From: Marasmius tenuissimus
Taxonomy: Eukaryota; Basidiomycota; Agaricomycetes; Agaricales; Marasmiaceae
DNA: 64,000 nt
Assembly: GCA_029532415.1 (NCBI GenBank)
Contig: JAQOTA010000020.1
Coordinates: forward strand, 868,001-932,000
Direction of reading: 5' to 3'
The notes under the pieces are model-generated. The model was not told where the DNA came from. It searched no databases and saw only the letters and a list, made by a program, of their open reading frames with translations. Numbering within the stretch: the stretch's first letter is position 1; every line of letters starts with the position of its first letter. A program made the position numbers and the translations under genes. Positions 32,594 to 43,980 of this stretch are shown here, in pieces.

Positions 32594-35234
32594 CTAGCCA
32601 CGCACACACACCTCCCATTCAATCAACTCACAAAAACAACAACCAAAAGAACATTCACTCACCGCCTTTCTCCAATCACATTCTCGCTCACAGTCATTAG
32701 TTTTGTCCTGTGATGTACATCGAAACCTATCCTCCCGTCGATCCATATCCTCCGCCAAAGTTATTAGAGGATCCAATCCGAGTAGCCCCAGCAACACCTC
32801 GACGGTTCCAACAGAAACATCGCACACCCGGATTCGCTCGAACCCACCCAGACGAGGATGTTTGTAGAACGGGCACCAGCCTAGGGATCCGTTGCACCGG
32901 AGATGACAAAGTACATCTCCAGAACTTTTGAGACGGTCTATGCCGCAGATACTTCGACAACGGAAGAAGAACGTGGCCAGGTCTTTCTGGGTGTCTGAAC
33001 CAGTTCGAGCCGTCATGGTGGTTCCGTGTCGCTTGTGTACCTCACTCCTCAAGTGATCCTTGACCCTCTCCTCCCACTCAACAATAAAAGGCACCACCAA
33101 CTTTCTACCTTCTTCACATGCCTCTTCGATGTTCACAATGGTAGCTGAGAGTTCGATGAGCTCTTTGAACGGCGCCATACTCAACAACTCTTCCATCGGA
33201 GGCCAATCGTCAAACAGACGCCGGCGGCCTTGCCCGTAACCATGCTCTGCACTCCAAGTTTCACATATAACTTTTCGAACGAGATACTCTCTTTCTTTCT
33301 CGAGTCGTTTCCGGGCATGTGTATTGAGGAAATTGATGTATACGTCCCGAGTCTTGGTCCAGTCTGGTGAGAATTAGACGTGGATCTCGTTTTTCAATGC
33401 AGACTAATACTCAATTACTCACCGCGTCTAGTCAAAGATCTATACCTAGCGATATGGGTGCTGGGCTTTGCAAGTCTCGGCGAAAGTTCCCCTTCTGCCA
33501 ACAATTTAGCAAGGCCATACTTTGCCTCCCGACTGATCAGGTTGGAGGTATAGCCTTCTTGACGAAGACGCTTGAGAATACTACGAGTGGGGGGGAGATA
33601 GTCAGCCGTCGAAGAGACACCATATAAATTATTACAAGCAAACGAAATGACTCACAGTTTTAGCTTGGATTCGTACTTTCTCGTCACTTCAACTTCAAAC
33701 CGCTTGGTTATTCCTGTATACCAGTTATGGCAATCCCTGACGTGCTAAGGGGAGAAGTCCGAGTTATGGGCGTGCCCGAGAATTCAAGAAGTAGTACTCA
33801 CACCCATCTGAGTAGCGACCCAAACGCGTCTTGTCCGTTTATACCGTTCCACCTCTACTTCCCAGTGAACATCCTCGTCCTGGGCTTGAGCTTTGATCCT
33901 GGCACACTCGGCGAGTACCCCGTCAAAGTCTGATTGGACGATGTAATCCAGTTCGCTTGAGGTTACATCTGAGGAGTGTGGCTTTCAGAGCTCTAGCCTC
34001 CTGAAATATAAGCAGCTCACATTGATTCCACCAAACACTGGTCTTCAAAACCAAGTCATAATCAACCAAACCCAGCTGTTGAGCAATAGTGACATTGATC
34101 CTCGTTATACTGCAAGTTGAGAACAGTCGCACGCGCGAAGAAGAAGAAGAAAAAAAATCAAAAGGTACTCACCGAGACTTCAAACAAGGAAGACACAGTC
34201 GTTCTCGGGCCGCAGCATCTGGTTTCACAGAGGGGGATACAGTCCCACAGTCCTATCAAGGGAGTTGATTGGTCTGGGTTGCAGGGTTCCTAAGCAGGAA
34301 GAGTCACGTACATCGCACGATGGTGATCCAAACAACAATCTCGCCCATTCCCACCCGTTCACATCCACCGGACAACGGGGAGTCTCAATACCCAACATGC
34401 CAATCCCCGACCACAACGCGAAGGCGCACCGCCATACCAAGTTTGAAGCATCCGACGTCAGAGACCTACGGAACCTTTTGTTGACGACGCGGAGGGTGTG
34501 AAGGTCGATCGGGTGGAGGTAGGATAGAATCTTAGAGGAGTTTGGGAATTTAGAGATACGACTGTGGGAAATGAGTATACACATTTTCACCTCTAGAATA
34601 ACATCCTCTGGTAGATCCAGCACCCTTCTCAAGTTCTTCACCTTCCGCCCCAGGCCGCGCTTCTGGTAATGTTCTCGTAGCCAAATTCTCACGTTTAACC
34701 TAATAAAGTTGTCTTTGAGGGTAGGATCGAAGTGAAGATAGAATATAAGACTCGGTAGTGACAAAGTAGAAGCTAACGTACGAATAGACTCAAGACGTTC
34801 CCTATTCTCGGTTGACCTTATCGGCCGGTGCGGACGCATCAGCTCTAGATCCAAGTCACTATTGTCGAGAGGGTGAAAAGGCATGATGGAAGGGGAAAGG
34901 CGAATATTGGTGGCTAACGCGTAGAAGATTAGTTCGGGTAAGTGTACTAGGTCCCTTCGTGGGGCTACGTAGCCCAGAAAGATGCCTCACATTTCATTAC
35001 CTCGGATTTGTGTCGTCGAGGACTCGGCGTCGATGTCGGTATTTTGCCAAAATCCGAATCGTCTAGGTAGAATCCTTCACAGTTGTGGCAGAAAGGCAGA
35101 GCTGTAGCTTCAGAAGAGCGAGTTTCACGCTCTATGTCCTCTTTGGATGGACAAAACGGTAGGAGGGTGAGGGTGTAGTACGGGTCATTGAAAGACTGAG
35201 TACAAGCTCCATTGATCACCAGTACGGAAGGCAT
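32594..35234 (-). CDS. F-box protein with Cys4 knuckle, family B, copy 1
   Basis: Multi-exon gene starting MPSVLVINGACTQSFNDPYY; exon 1 contains LPFCPSKEDIERETR and ATALPF. The F-box is encoded by LDLPEDVILEV and, after an intron, ILSYLHPIDLHTLRVVNKRF then RRSLTSDASNLVWRCAF. VDVNGWEWARLLFGSPSCD follows. The next exon completes a four-cysteine knuckle: CDDCG ... RLCLPCLKSR, possibly zinc-binding. The long C-terminal exon carries MAPFKELIELSATIVNIEEA, ITLAEDMDRREDRFRCTSQ and DWRKAV. Such F-box proteins are abundant in mushrooms and probably act in SCF complexes; the target is unknown. Exons join without stops, so this copy seems intact. A last intron from about 32665 could place the true end near 32.5 kb. 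Confidence 0.7.
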
Positions 35235-35673
35235 GAGCTGGAAGTAGTAAGAGAGAGGAGTTTTGAAGCGCAGCTGTATTATATGTTTGTGCGATGGTGG
35301 AGGGAAATCGAGTCAGGGTGAGTGCAGGCTGGGCGAGAGTCACGGGCGATCCGGCAGCTTCTTTCTCACGCTTCAACGCGGCACGCTCATGAAATCGATC
35401 ATCGATGACTCGAACAACCTGGGAGGAGGTCATGGACATCTTCTGTTCAGTATATCTAAAGGCACAGGAAAGAATGGGCTGTTTCTCCCGTGTGGGATTC
35501 CCGAACCTACGCTCAAGAGACTGCCTGACTCGAAGAAATGACAATGATCAGCAAGACGGTATATGATTATTATCAGGAGAGACATCCAGCATAATTTTCG
35601 GCGTCGAAACCAGGCCCAACAACCCTGACAAGGTTTTTGCCGGGTTCCTGATCCAGGTCATGACTCGATTTCT
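35235..35673. other. Divergent spacer between family B copies 1 and 2
   Basis: 440 bp between two divergently oriented start codons of related genes. A plus-strand frame at 35263-35541 is unsupported. Confidence 0.4.
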
Positions 35674-38600
35674 ATGGCTTCGCGCATATATATAGAAGAC
35701 CTCTCTTCGTTGGTCGGGCACCTCAAACCAATTACATTCATGGCCGGCTTAGCTTCACCGGAAAATACTCAAGCTCAACTCTACCTCGATGCTACAGCAC
35801 TGCCTTTCCACGACTCGGATAATTTGGGAGAGATTTATCTCGAAGGCTCGTATTTTGCCGACATTCCGACAGACGTGGTCCTGCGCCCGAGGATTTCGAA
35901 CGGTGAGGATGCCCATAGATTTCGGGTCGGTGATGCGTGGGTCTAAACGGTTTGAGTAGTCACCGACTTCTTCGTACCACCTACGCTGTTCCCCTTTCAC
36001 GATGTCCAAGGGATACAACTCGATTCACCAGAAATTGTGTACGTAGATTCTGATCATTCGTGAGCGATCACAGCGTTCATGAGGGTATATGAGCAGGTGG
36101 GCTGTGCATGAGTGCTTGTGGGCGGCCGCGAGGCTCAGCTGTGTTTATAAGCGCTCATGAGTGCCTCTGAGGCTCACAGCCACCTCATGACCACTCAGGA
36201 ACTGCTGTGAGGGTCGTAGACGTGCATAAATAATCATGAACTAAGAAAGAATGTGGGGTAACAAACTATCTAGCTATCTATACAAATGACGCCGCCGTAC
36301 AGCATACGCCAGTCCATGAGTCCTCAGTCAACGGCTGGCACTCAAATTGCTTCTGGGCGTTAGACGAAATGGACATTGTGTGAGCGATATAATGGGCACG
36401 CGGGCGACACAGCCACCTCGCACTTTTGAACCGCAACCACCATCACTCAGTCACTGTTGCTGCCAATCACCATAAATCAAATCTCGCCATTCTTATTGCC
36501 CGTGAGTTATCCCTCTATCTTGACTTTGAAGAGAAACCAAGCTCAATAAACCATAGGAAATCAGACAATTGAGCTTCGTTAGTTTGGGTCACGGCTAAGG
36601 TTGGAGCCTTCAAGGCGGTACTGCTAGTATATTATTAAAGCCTCTCTTTGTTTGCAAATGTCAAGCGCTGATGGGCTACCAACTCTAGGATACACACAGA
36701 GTGCTCCGAACATACCCAAGACAAACCCTCTACTGCTTTCTTCCCGGTCGGATAACACTGTATAACAAGTTGACAGCTCTACCAGAATCTCTCACAACAG
36801 GGAAGGATAGGCGACTCTACGAAGGGGTTATAGAGACAAAATTCGATGTTAGTGAAGGAAAAGGTATGCAGACCGTTTATTATCTTTGAACTGACTTGTT
36901 TAGCTGACGTGTTCTGGCTGGAATCAATTGTAGTCATACTGTCAACGTTGGACGTGCACCTTGCGAGAACGTGACCAAGGTCCGTGCGCCATCGGTGAGC
37001 ATCGACGTCATGATGAAGCTGGCGAGCTGAGATTGCTATTTATGGGCAAGAGAAAGCCGGCGCACAGACCACCCTCAAAACGTATAAGTACCTGGCCGTT
37101 CTCCAGGTATATTCCCCATCCCCATCCCCATCCCCTCCTCAGGCCCTCGTGCTCGCTATCAACGGTACTCACCACTTGCGTTAGACCCCAGAAATATGTA
37201 CTGCTACTATGTTTGAGGTATGTTTTAGCACCTCTTCCTTTTTTGACGACTTGCTCACAAAAGTAACGATTCACCCTTTAGCAGGACAATGTCGGCGACC
37301 AATTCAATACCAACTGAAGTCGTCGTAGCTAACTCTAAAACAAGGTGATCGTCCCTAGGATTTAGTATGTTGAGTATGTTCAGCAGTCGTTAGAGCGTAC
37401 ACATTTAGGTAGTCCCTCTTGAACTAATTTTAGGTTATGTACCAAGTAACGTGTGCAACTGAATGAATATTCCCGCGCTTTTTTTTTCTTCGTTTCATGA
37501 TATGCTCATGTGCGGACACGAGAACAGGTAAGTTCATGTGATCTCAAGAATGCCAGTTTGTTTATGAGCACTGTGAGCCTCGCAGTGCTCACGAGGGCAC
37601 ACAAGAAAAGAGGTGTCCCATATTCACTTGTGAGCAGCCCCGAGGCTCACACTGCTCATGACCGCTCATGAGCAATCAGGGTGTTCGTGAGCGGTCAGAA
37701 TCTAGCGACCATTGTTCTGGTGTTGGGAACTGTTTGACCCTCAGACTGCCGGTAGGACCAAGACTCGGGATATGGGCCATCTCAAGGCCACATGTATGTA
37801 TCCTTCCAAAATCTATACGGGTTTTTCATTTGCCCTGTTCACCTTCATCTTGGGTTTATTCACCTTTTCCCTCGCACTCCAGATAACTCCACGTGTTTCA
37901 GTACTCAAATCTGTGTTAAACACAGCGTACGACATCAACGGAAACTCAAGGATTTAAGAAAGATACTGGAGCTACCTGAAGATCTCATCTTGGAGGTGAG
38001 GTAAAACCCAAATTGCATCAACGTCAATGGCTCTCATCATCGTGTATACTATATAGATCCTATTCCACCTCCATCCAATCGACTTACACGCCTTCCGCTT
38101 CGTAAACCAACGATTCAGGTTATTTCTTACCTCCCCAGCTTCTAGTCCACTATGGAGATCCACTTTCGTCCTAGCCTCAGCTTCCGACTCCGTACCAATT
38201 TGTCCCGCGGATGTTAACGGCTGGGAGTGGGCGAGATTGTTATTTGGGGCTCCGGTGTGCGATGTAAGTGAATGCGGTTACATTCAATCTGTTCGAACTT
38301 ATCTCCCCCTCCCTTTCCGATGTAGGTTTGTGGAGCGGTATCGAGATATGTAAAACCAGACGCTGCGTTTCGCAAGAGACTGTGTCAGTCTTGTTTATGT
38401 GATCGGTGCGTTTGCGTTTCTAGTCTCCTCATTTCATCTGGCAGGGAAATTGACTCCAATGTAGTGTGATGTGGATGCGGCAACAGTCGGATGCCACATC
38501 CGAGCTAGCGAAGAGATACAATCTGGTTGATGATATGGTTCTGAGGACTTTCCACTGTGGGTCGTTCGTGTTTACGACTTCTCCCTCCCCTTCCCTCTCT

Positions 38601-40116
38601 TTCTTTATGTTAATCTCCTTAAATCTCCTTACCTTAGTCTCGCAACCCTACTCGGACAACAGCAGCTCTTTGTTCGTCACGAACAATGAGCCAGATTGCG
38701 TTGTCCTATCTGACCTTGATCAAGTATGGGTGGAACTTCACCGAATGCAAAGATTGAATAGTAATACGGAGGAGTTGGAGAGGTACAAATCTGATAGACT
38801 TCAGTACATCGCTGTTCAGCTAAATGTGAGTATCTTCACTTTCAGGCCGAGGTCGCCTTACCAATCACTGGACACAGCACATACGTCAACTAGGCGCCTG
38901 GGAGGTACATATGAACAACTGGCTCAAATCAGCGGCGCTGAAGAGGTACGAGGACAAAGTGACATCGTGAGTCCCTATTCTCCAAATGATCGAGTTACCG
39001 TTGATTGCCTCTTCCCTACTAGAATGATCACCCACCTCCGTCGACACTCGGAAGAATTATACACCATCCATGAGATATCCCATGCGAGCGATGACATCTA
39101 CAACTTCATAAAACGAGAACTCTTACCACACAGATGGCCCGCAGACTTTTCAAAGGGCGAGGGACTGACTAGAAGTAGTAAGTAAAATTTTCCGACTTCT
39201 CCATGCCACATTTTCTGACCCAGTATTAGAATGGATCAGAAACAAAGCAACATTCGAAAGGATCTTTCACAAAACGATTCAGAGCCGACGTAGACGTGAA
39301 CGCGAGTACCTCGTCCTTAGAGTGATCTGCGATGCTCGTAATCGGCTGATAGTCGGCCAATCAAACGCACGGCACTGGCCTTCTGGAGAGATCATAGCCT
39401 GTGGGATGAGTCCGTTTCGGGAGTTGAGGAGGATTGATCTGTTCACCGACTACGACTCTGATACCATACGACTGGCATGTGAAGAAGGCATGGCGGCACA
39501 ATTTCCGACCGTTGTCGACGAGTGGTTGGCTGACGTTGAAGAACATTTGAAAGAGGAGATCGGTGGGGGGTCCCTCGACTTGGCAACGTCGATATTCCGC
39601 TGTCGAGCCTCAAGCATATGCGGTCAAGGCACGAGACATGTCGGGTTAGAAGCCGTAACAGACCATCTTCGGGGTTGCTCAACCCGGTGGGATTCGCCAT
39701 GCCCGCTTGGCAAACACTGCCTTAGAATTCCTCCTAAGGAAATGAGCCAGATACGGTTCTGTCGAACGGCTTCCAGCATGGTTTTGGGGCTTCTAGATAT
39801 GCTGGGTTTGGGCGCCTCGAGGACTTTGGCTGAGGATATGGACAGTAGAGGAGATCGCTTCAGATGTTTGAGCTGCAATGGGACGCCGGGGGCGGGGTAT
39901 GATTGGAGGAAAGCGGTGGGATTTGTTTATCCTTTCCTTATATGGAATTCGCCTGACCATTATCCAGGTTGTTCACCAAGAGTCAAGCCACTTCCGACGT
40001 CCAAGTCTTTGGGAAGTTATGTGATTAGCACTTCCTCTCAAACTACCGAGAAGATTAATGATAGTCGGGGAGAACTCGATTCTCACGAAGAACGTAGCAC
40101 TAGGGAGTCTGGATGA
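35674..40116 (+). pseudogene. F-box/Cys4 gene, family B, copy 2, split by a transposon
   Basis: Exon 1 (35674 on) reads LYLDATALPFHDSDNLGEIY, matching copies 1 and 3. Exon 2 begins TDFFVPPTLFPFHDVQGIQ and is cut at 36045 by a 1657-bp insertion. Homology resumes at 37705 with TKTRDMGHLKAT, matching ETRNMEQLKAT of copy 3. The rest is present: KLKDLRKILELPEDLILEV, ILFHLHPIDLHAFRFVNQRF, VNGWEWARLLFGAPVCD, CG ... RLCQSCLCDR, and a C-terminal exon with MSPFRELRRIDLFTD, RTLAEDMDSRGDRFRCLSC and DWRKAVGFVYPFLIWN, ending at 40116. Even with the insertion ignored, the frames on its two sides do not join, so an additional small change is present. The downstream part (38.0-40.1 kb) could still be transcribed from an internal promoter. 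Confidence 0.75.
36046..37702. mobile_element. TA-flanked DNA element, 1.66 kb, non-coding
   Basis: Ends are GATTCTGATC (left) and GGTCAGAATC (right), a 10-bp inverted repeat with one change, each bordered by TA (36044-36045 and 37703-37704). Both ends carry 150-200 bp of subterminal repeats built on CATGAGC, TGAGCG and AGGCTCACA, in both orientations. No frame longer than 102 codons exists and none resembles a transposase. It is therefore a non-autonomous element, with a TA target like Tc1/mariner, although the terminal sequence is not the usual CAGT. Confidence 0.7.
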
Positions 40117-41154
40117 TTTGAAATATAGTAGAATCATCATGACATACTCAGATTGGTAAATAAGAAACGGGCCTCTCGATCTCAAGCCGTACTGGTTGGT
40201 AAAATGCTGCCTAACACCGGTTGCCACCGTCCTTCCTACACGAACTTTTCAATCCTCGCCCCCCACAACGACTTCCAACACCCGTCCGCAATGGTGACCT
40301 GGAAAATATTCGGCCTAAAGATGACCGAGAGGTACAGTTCCGCAAGTTTGGAGCGCGACGCGAACGTGGCTGGATCTACGCCACAAAACAAAACAAACGA
40401 GCAATCAATGGCGTGAGAACGACAGTCCACATACCGGGGATCAGGCTACACACAAAACACACCGTCACGGAAACATCAAAGTCCTGAGCCAAACCCTTGA
40501 ATACATGCTCCCATTGCCTTCGGCGCATGGAAAAAAAAAATCAGGTCGTCACTGTCGCGAGAACACAAACTCCCCTCATTGTAGCGGCTGGCCGTGTATA
40601 CATCGCCATAGCCGAAATTCATCCATTGGTCTGGTTTCCAAGTTGAAAGACTGAGAGGGACGGCGGAGCATGATTTGAATCGAGGGATTCGAACGGGGCG
40701 TTTGACTCACCACATAACGGGCACCCATCAACGGGCCCCCAAATGATTTTGTGTTCTGTTGCGTTGGCACTCGGAGGAATTTTTGGGCCATCGATTCACT
40801 CCTCACTACTAACGGGTGGGTGACGAGTCTCTGCGAGATTGCCTGTCGCTGAAATTTGAATTCCTTGCCTTTTCCTTCCCTCAATAGCGTACCCCTTCAA
40901 CAAAGATGAAAACCCCACAAGCGAGGCAGGCTTGAATCACAAATTGGAGGTGCATCAAGTAGGTGACTGGACCCTGACTCCCACCTGAGTGGAGAGAACC
41001 GAGATCTATACGGGAGTCGAGCGTCATTGCCGAAGCAACTCCGCTGGCTCAGTCGTAAGCCTTGTACAAAGGAAAGGATTGGGGGAGGGGAAATATGTGC
41101 CGTGTGAAGACGCGTCCTTGGTTGTGCTCCAATACTTGATGGTGAACATATGAA
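40117..41154. other. Non-coding spacer
   Basis: Between the family B copy and the first tRNA-Val. It has a poly-A run near 40533 and open frames of up to about 100 codons without motifs. Confidence 0.4.
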
Positions 41155-41250
41155 GGTTCGATGGCGTAGTTGGTTATCGCATCTGTCTAACATTTGACAC
41201 CATGTCGTTTGCTACACAGAAGGTCCCCAGTTCGAGCCTGGGTCGAATCA
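41155..41250 (+). tRNA. tRNA-Val(AAC) with 22-nt intron
   Basis: Acceptor GGTTCGA pairs with TCGAATC (one G-U), discriminator A. D-arm region GCGTAGTTGGTTATCGC (A box). Anticodon arm TCTGT-CTAACA then, after the intron, C-ACAGA. Variable AGGTC, T arm CCCAG-TTCGAGC-CTGGG (B box). The anticodon is AAC and the intron follows position 37, as usual. No T-run directly follows, so termination is doubtful. Confidence 0.85.
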
Positions 41251-41312
41251 ATCCCTGATTTCAAAAACCAAAGACCACAAAAGAAAAATTGACGTTTTTC
41301 GCAAGTTGATAG

Positions 41313-41412
41313 TGATTCGACCCAGGCTCGAAACTGGGGACCTTCTGTGTAACAGGGTCACAGTCAAAACTATATGTTAGACAGATGCGATAACCAACTA
41401 CGCCATCGAACC
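41313..41412 (-). pseudogene. tRNA-Val(AAC) copy with altered T loop
   Basis: It is identical in body to the plus copy at 41155, but the T loop has an extra T (CCCAGTTTCGAGCCTGGG), giving eight bases instead of seven. The intron (about 25 nt) differs. T5 follows the 3' end. The copy lies tail to tail with the previous tRNA, 62 bp apart. Confidence 0.75.
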
Positions 41413-41419
41413 AGTCGGT

Positions 41420-41724
41420 GAGTATGTTCAGTTGCTCGGGAGTCGTATTTGGCTACAGGAGTCGGGAGATATGGGGGGGGGGGGACCATAAGAACAGAGA
41501 TGATGTCGCCATCTACGTTTTGACGTGGAGGCGGAGGAGTCGTGCTCTCCAATTTCTGGGTCTAGTGTATTGAGGGGGTATATACGCACAAGAATCCACA
41601 AGAACGAATGGTGTCGACACGGAGGCGACTCCCAATTGGGTCCACACGGGAACGAGTCACGACATTGTGTCGGGGGTATGGGGTACACGAGCCTCGGAGT
41701 CGAGGGGGGTGGTTCTGCAGCGCT
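41420..41724. repeat. Minisatellite-like block 1
   Basis: Degenerate units built on GACGTGGAGGCGG, CTCTCCAATTTCTGG and GGGGGTATATACGCAC, about 75-95 bp apart, with a G12 tract at 41473-41484. The same material follows the second tRNA pair at 43.4-43.96 kb. Confidence 0.6.
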
Positions 41725-42260
41725 CCAGGATTCCAAGAGGTGAGGATATTCATGTATTCCGAGCCTGGGGCATTTATGTTCAAACAGCTCTCCCGCCTAC
41801 ATTCGCGCCACGCTATTTGACATTTCACGGTATTCAGCATAACATGGAACTTGAAGCTTGAAGCTTGATGGGGGGGGGGGGGGATTTGTTTGGTAGGGAT
41901 ACTCTTTACTGGCTTTCCATCCGCTTCCGCCTTTTGTTATATCTCTCCCTCGCGCTCTGGGTCCAGGGTAACTTCACACCTATGAACACTCAAACCTGCG
42001 TACATAAAACATCGGAAACTCAAGGACCTGATAAAAGTCTGCGGAAGGGTAACAAGCGACGTAAAACCAGGCGCTGCCTTTCGCGAGAGATTGTGTCATT
42101 CTTGCTTCCGCAGTTTTGTGTATTCAATCTCTTTGCTAGGATTTTTGACTGTGTTCTATTTCATAGTGTAGCAAAGTTGCAGCAACAGGTTCACTCCCCG
42201 AATATGGGGTGGTGGGAAAAATCAAGATTCGGTCCGGTTCATGATATGGTTTCGAAGGGT
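41725..42260 (+). pseudogene. F-box/Cys4 gene, family B, deleted remnant (copy 4)
   Basis: Starts with GCGCTCCAGGATTCCAAGAG as in copy 3, then sequences like the second exon and ACTGGCTTTCCATCCGC. The region after GAAACTCAAGGACCTGATA jumps straight to GTAAAACCAGGCGCTGCC, which in copy 2 lies beyond the F-box. The F-box exon has therefore been deleted. A G14 tract sits at 41870-41883. No reading frame survives. Confidence 0.7.
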
Positions 42261-42292
42261 ATACCGGTAGGGGACCGCCCATCTTTGCAAAT

Positions 42293-43163
42293 GGTTCGAT
42301 GGCGTAGTTGGTTATCGCATCTGTCTAACATTGGTTGATGGATACAGTATTTTACCATTCCTTGGTACACCAAAAAGGTTTCGGGCACATTCAATATCAA
42401 TGGACCGATGGTTTCGGGCGCAAAGTATCTCAAAACATATCTTTGGATCCCTAGTACGTTGGTGTAAAATCTTGCGCAGATAGCATGTCGTAGTCGTCTG
42501 TCGCGGTGCTTTCAGTCAGAAGACCTCATTTGGTCCATTCCCGGGTCCTTGATACACATTGTCATGCTTGTGATACATCGCCCTTCATCGGAAAATTTGG
42601 GTTGATTTTGTGAATGAGATGCGAACAGAGGTGAATTATAGTCTTGCAAGCTGTGAAGAACGTCGTGGAGTGGTCAAATCAAGGTCAGATTGACACGGAC
42701 AACATGTGTCACGACTGTCACAACGCGTTACAGTACGTGACCTCAGTCACGCTGCGTCTCATCGACGACCATCTTCGCTGTCTTGCCCGTGAATGCAAGA
42801 ACCGGATATCAAGAGTATTGGTGAGCAGACTTGTCTGTATGTACTTCCAGTACAAATGGCTTCTACTTTGCTGAAAATTGCATGTAGCAATCACCATACG
42901 CAAAATAGAAATTTGCTGGCTGTTCTCAAAATCACTCCTCAAGGCCCCTCTCCATGAATACTTCACGTATCAGTCCAAAACATACCAGCTCTGGACGAGG
43001 CATTATGAACACATAATACAAGTACCCTCAATGACACTGCGGGCCTTTCAAACTGCCAGAAAACCCAACTGTATCATGGAGTGATGGTGTCTCAAGGAGT
43101 GGTAAAATACTGTAGTGGCACATGTTGCACAGAAGGTCCCCAGTTCGAGCCTGGGTCGAATCA
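42293..43163 (+). tRNA. tRNA-Val(AAC) with a 768-bp insertion in its intron
   Basis: The 5' half GGTTCGATGGCGTAGTTGG ... CTGTCTAACA (42293-42330) and the 3' half C-ACAGA-AGGTC-CCCAG-TTCGAGC-CTGGG-TCGAATCA (ending 43163) are both perfect matches to intact copies. They are 800 bp apart. A transposon-like element (42345-43112) lies in the intron. Without it the intron would be about 27 nt, like its paralogues. T-rich terminators follow. Pol III would need to read through the element, so function is doubtful. Confidence 0.8.
42345..43112. mobile_element. Tc1/mariner-like non-autonomous element, 768 bp
   Basis: Inverted ends CAGTATTTTACCATTCCTTG (left) and, on the other strand at the right, CAGTATTTTACCACTCCTTG; they continue as ACACCA on both sides, about 28 bp with few changes. 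TA flanks both ends (42343-42344, 43113-43114). CAGT ends with a TA duplication are the Tc1/mariner signature. Inside, no frame exceeds 82 codons and none shows a DDE/D transposase, so it depends on a partner. Confidence 0.85.
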
Positions 43164-43307
43164 TATAGATTCTTCCATCTCTTTTTAATTTAATTTTTTT
43201 TTCACCGTCGCCGTCATTCCATCATGTAAGTATGTATCCGAGGAACTGCAAACCACCAGACCAAAAAAATAAAAAACGAAATCTTGACTCACAGAGTCCA
43301 TAGGGAT

Positions 43308-43400
43308 TGATTCGACCCAGGCTCGAACTGGGGACCTTCTGTGCTACATGCAGCACCTATTATGTTAGACAGATGCGATAACCAACTACGCCATCGAACC
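43308..43400 (-). tRNA. tRNA-Val(AAC) with 19-nt intron
   Basis: Complete cloverleaf with GGTTCGA acceptor, TCTGT-CTAACA anticodon arm and TTCGAGC T loop. The intron reads TAATAGGTGCTGCATGTAG. T6 and T7 runs lie 3'. Tail to tail with the interrupted copy, 144 bp apart. Confidence 0.88.
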
Positions 43401-43980
43401 AGATGTTAGGTCTGTTCAGTTACCCGAATATAGCTACTGGAGTCGGAGAGATGTCGGGGGAAGGAGGTGAGCACGAGAACGGAGATGATGTCGCCACATA
43501 CGTTTTTTGACGTGGACACTGGAGGCGCTTCTCCAATTTTTTGGGTGTCTCTGACTCTGTAGTGTATACACGAGAACGTACGTCCAACGTGGAGGTGGCT
43601 CTCCAATTATTGGGGGCCACGGGAATGAAATAGTGGGGGTATACGCGCACGAGTCCTGAGAACGTGGAGGTAGAGGAGTCGTCGGGTGTCTCTGACCATA
43701 GTATATTGGGGGTATATACACCACGAGAACCTGCAAGAAATGAATGATGTCGACACGTACGTTACGGAGGAGTCGTGCTCTCCAATTTCTGGTCTAGTGT
43801 ATTGGGGGTATATACGCACGAGAACCCACAAGTGATATCGACACGTACGTTTAATTTCGACGTGGAGGCGGCTCCCAATTGGGTACACACGGGAACGAGG
43901 ATAATGTCGCCACGTAGGTAGGGGGTATGGGTTACACGAGTCTCGGGAACGTGGAGGTAGAGAAAGTCGTGATTTCTAGT
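43401..43980. repeat. Minisatellite-like block 2
   Basis: Begins with sequence like 41412-41520 (GTTCAGTT, GCTACTGGAGTCGG, GATGATGTCGCCA). It continues in at least five degenerate units around ACGTGGAGG (near 43511, 43588, 43662, 43858, 43949) with GGGGGTATATACGCACGAG. Confidence 0.6.

Noticed and set aside
36701..37266. Small plus frames inside the TA-flanked element as a transposase remnant
   Set aside because: No DDE/D motif or helix-turn-helix can be seen in either; the element is better treated as non-coding.
40670..40720. Reverse-strand GTTCGAATCC resembling a tRNA B box
   Set aside because: The flanking bases cannot form a T stem and no A box or acceptor pairing is present.
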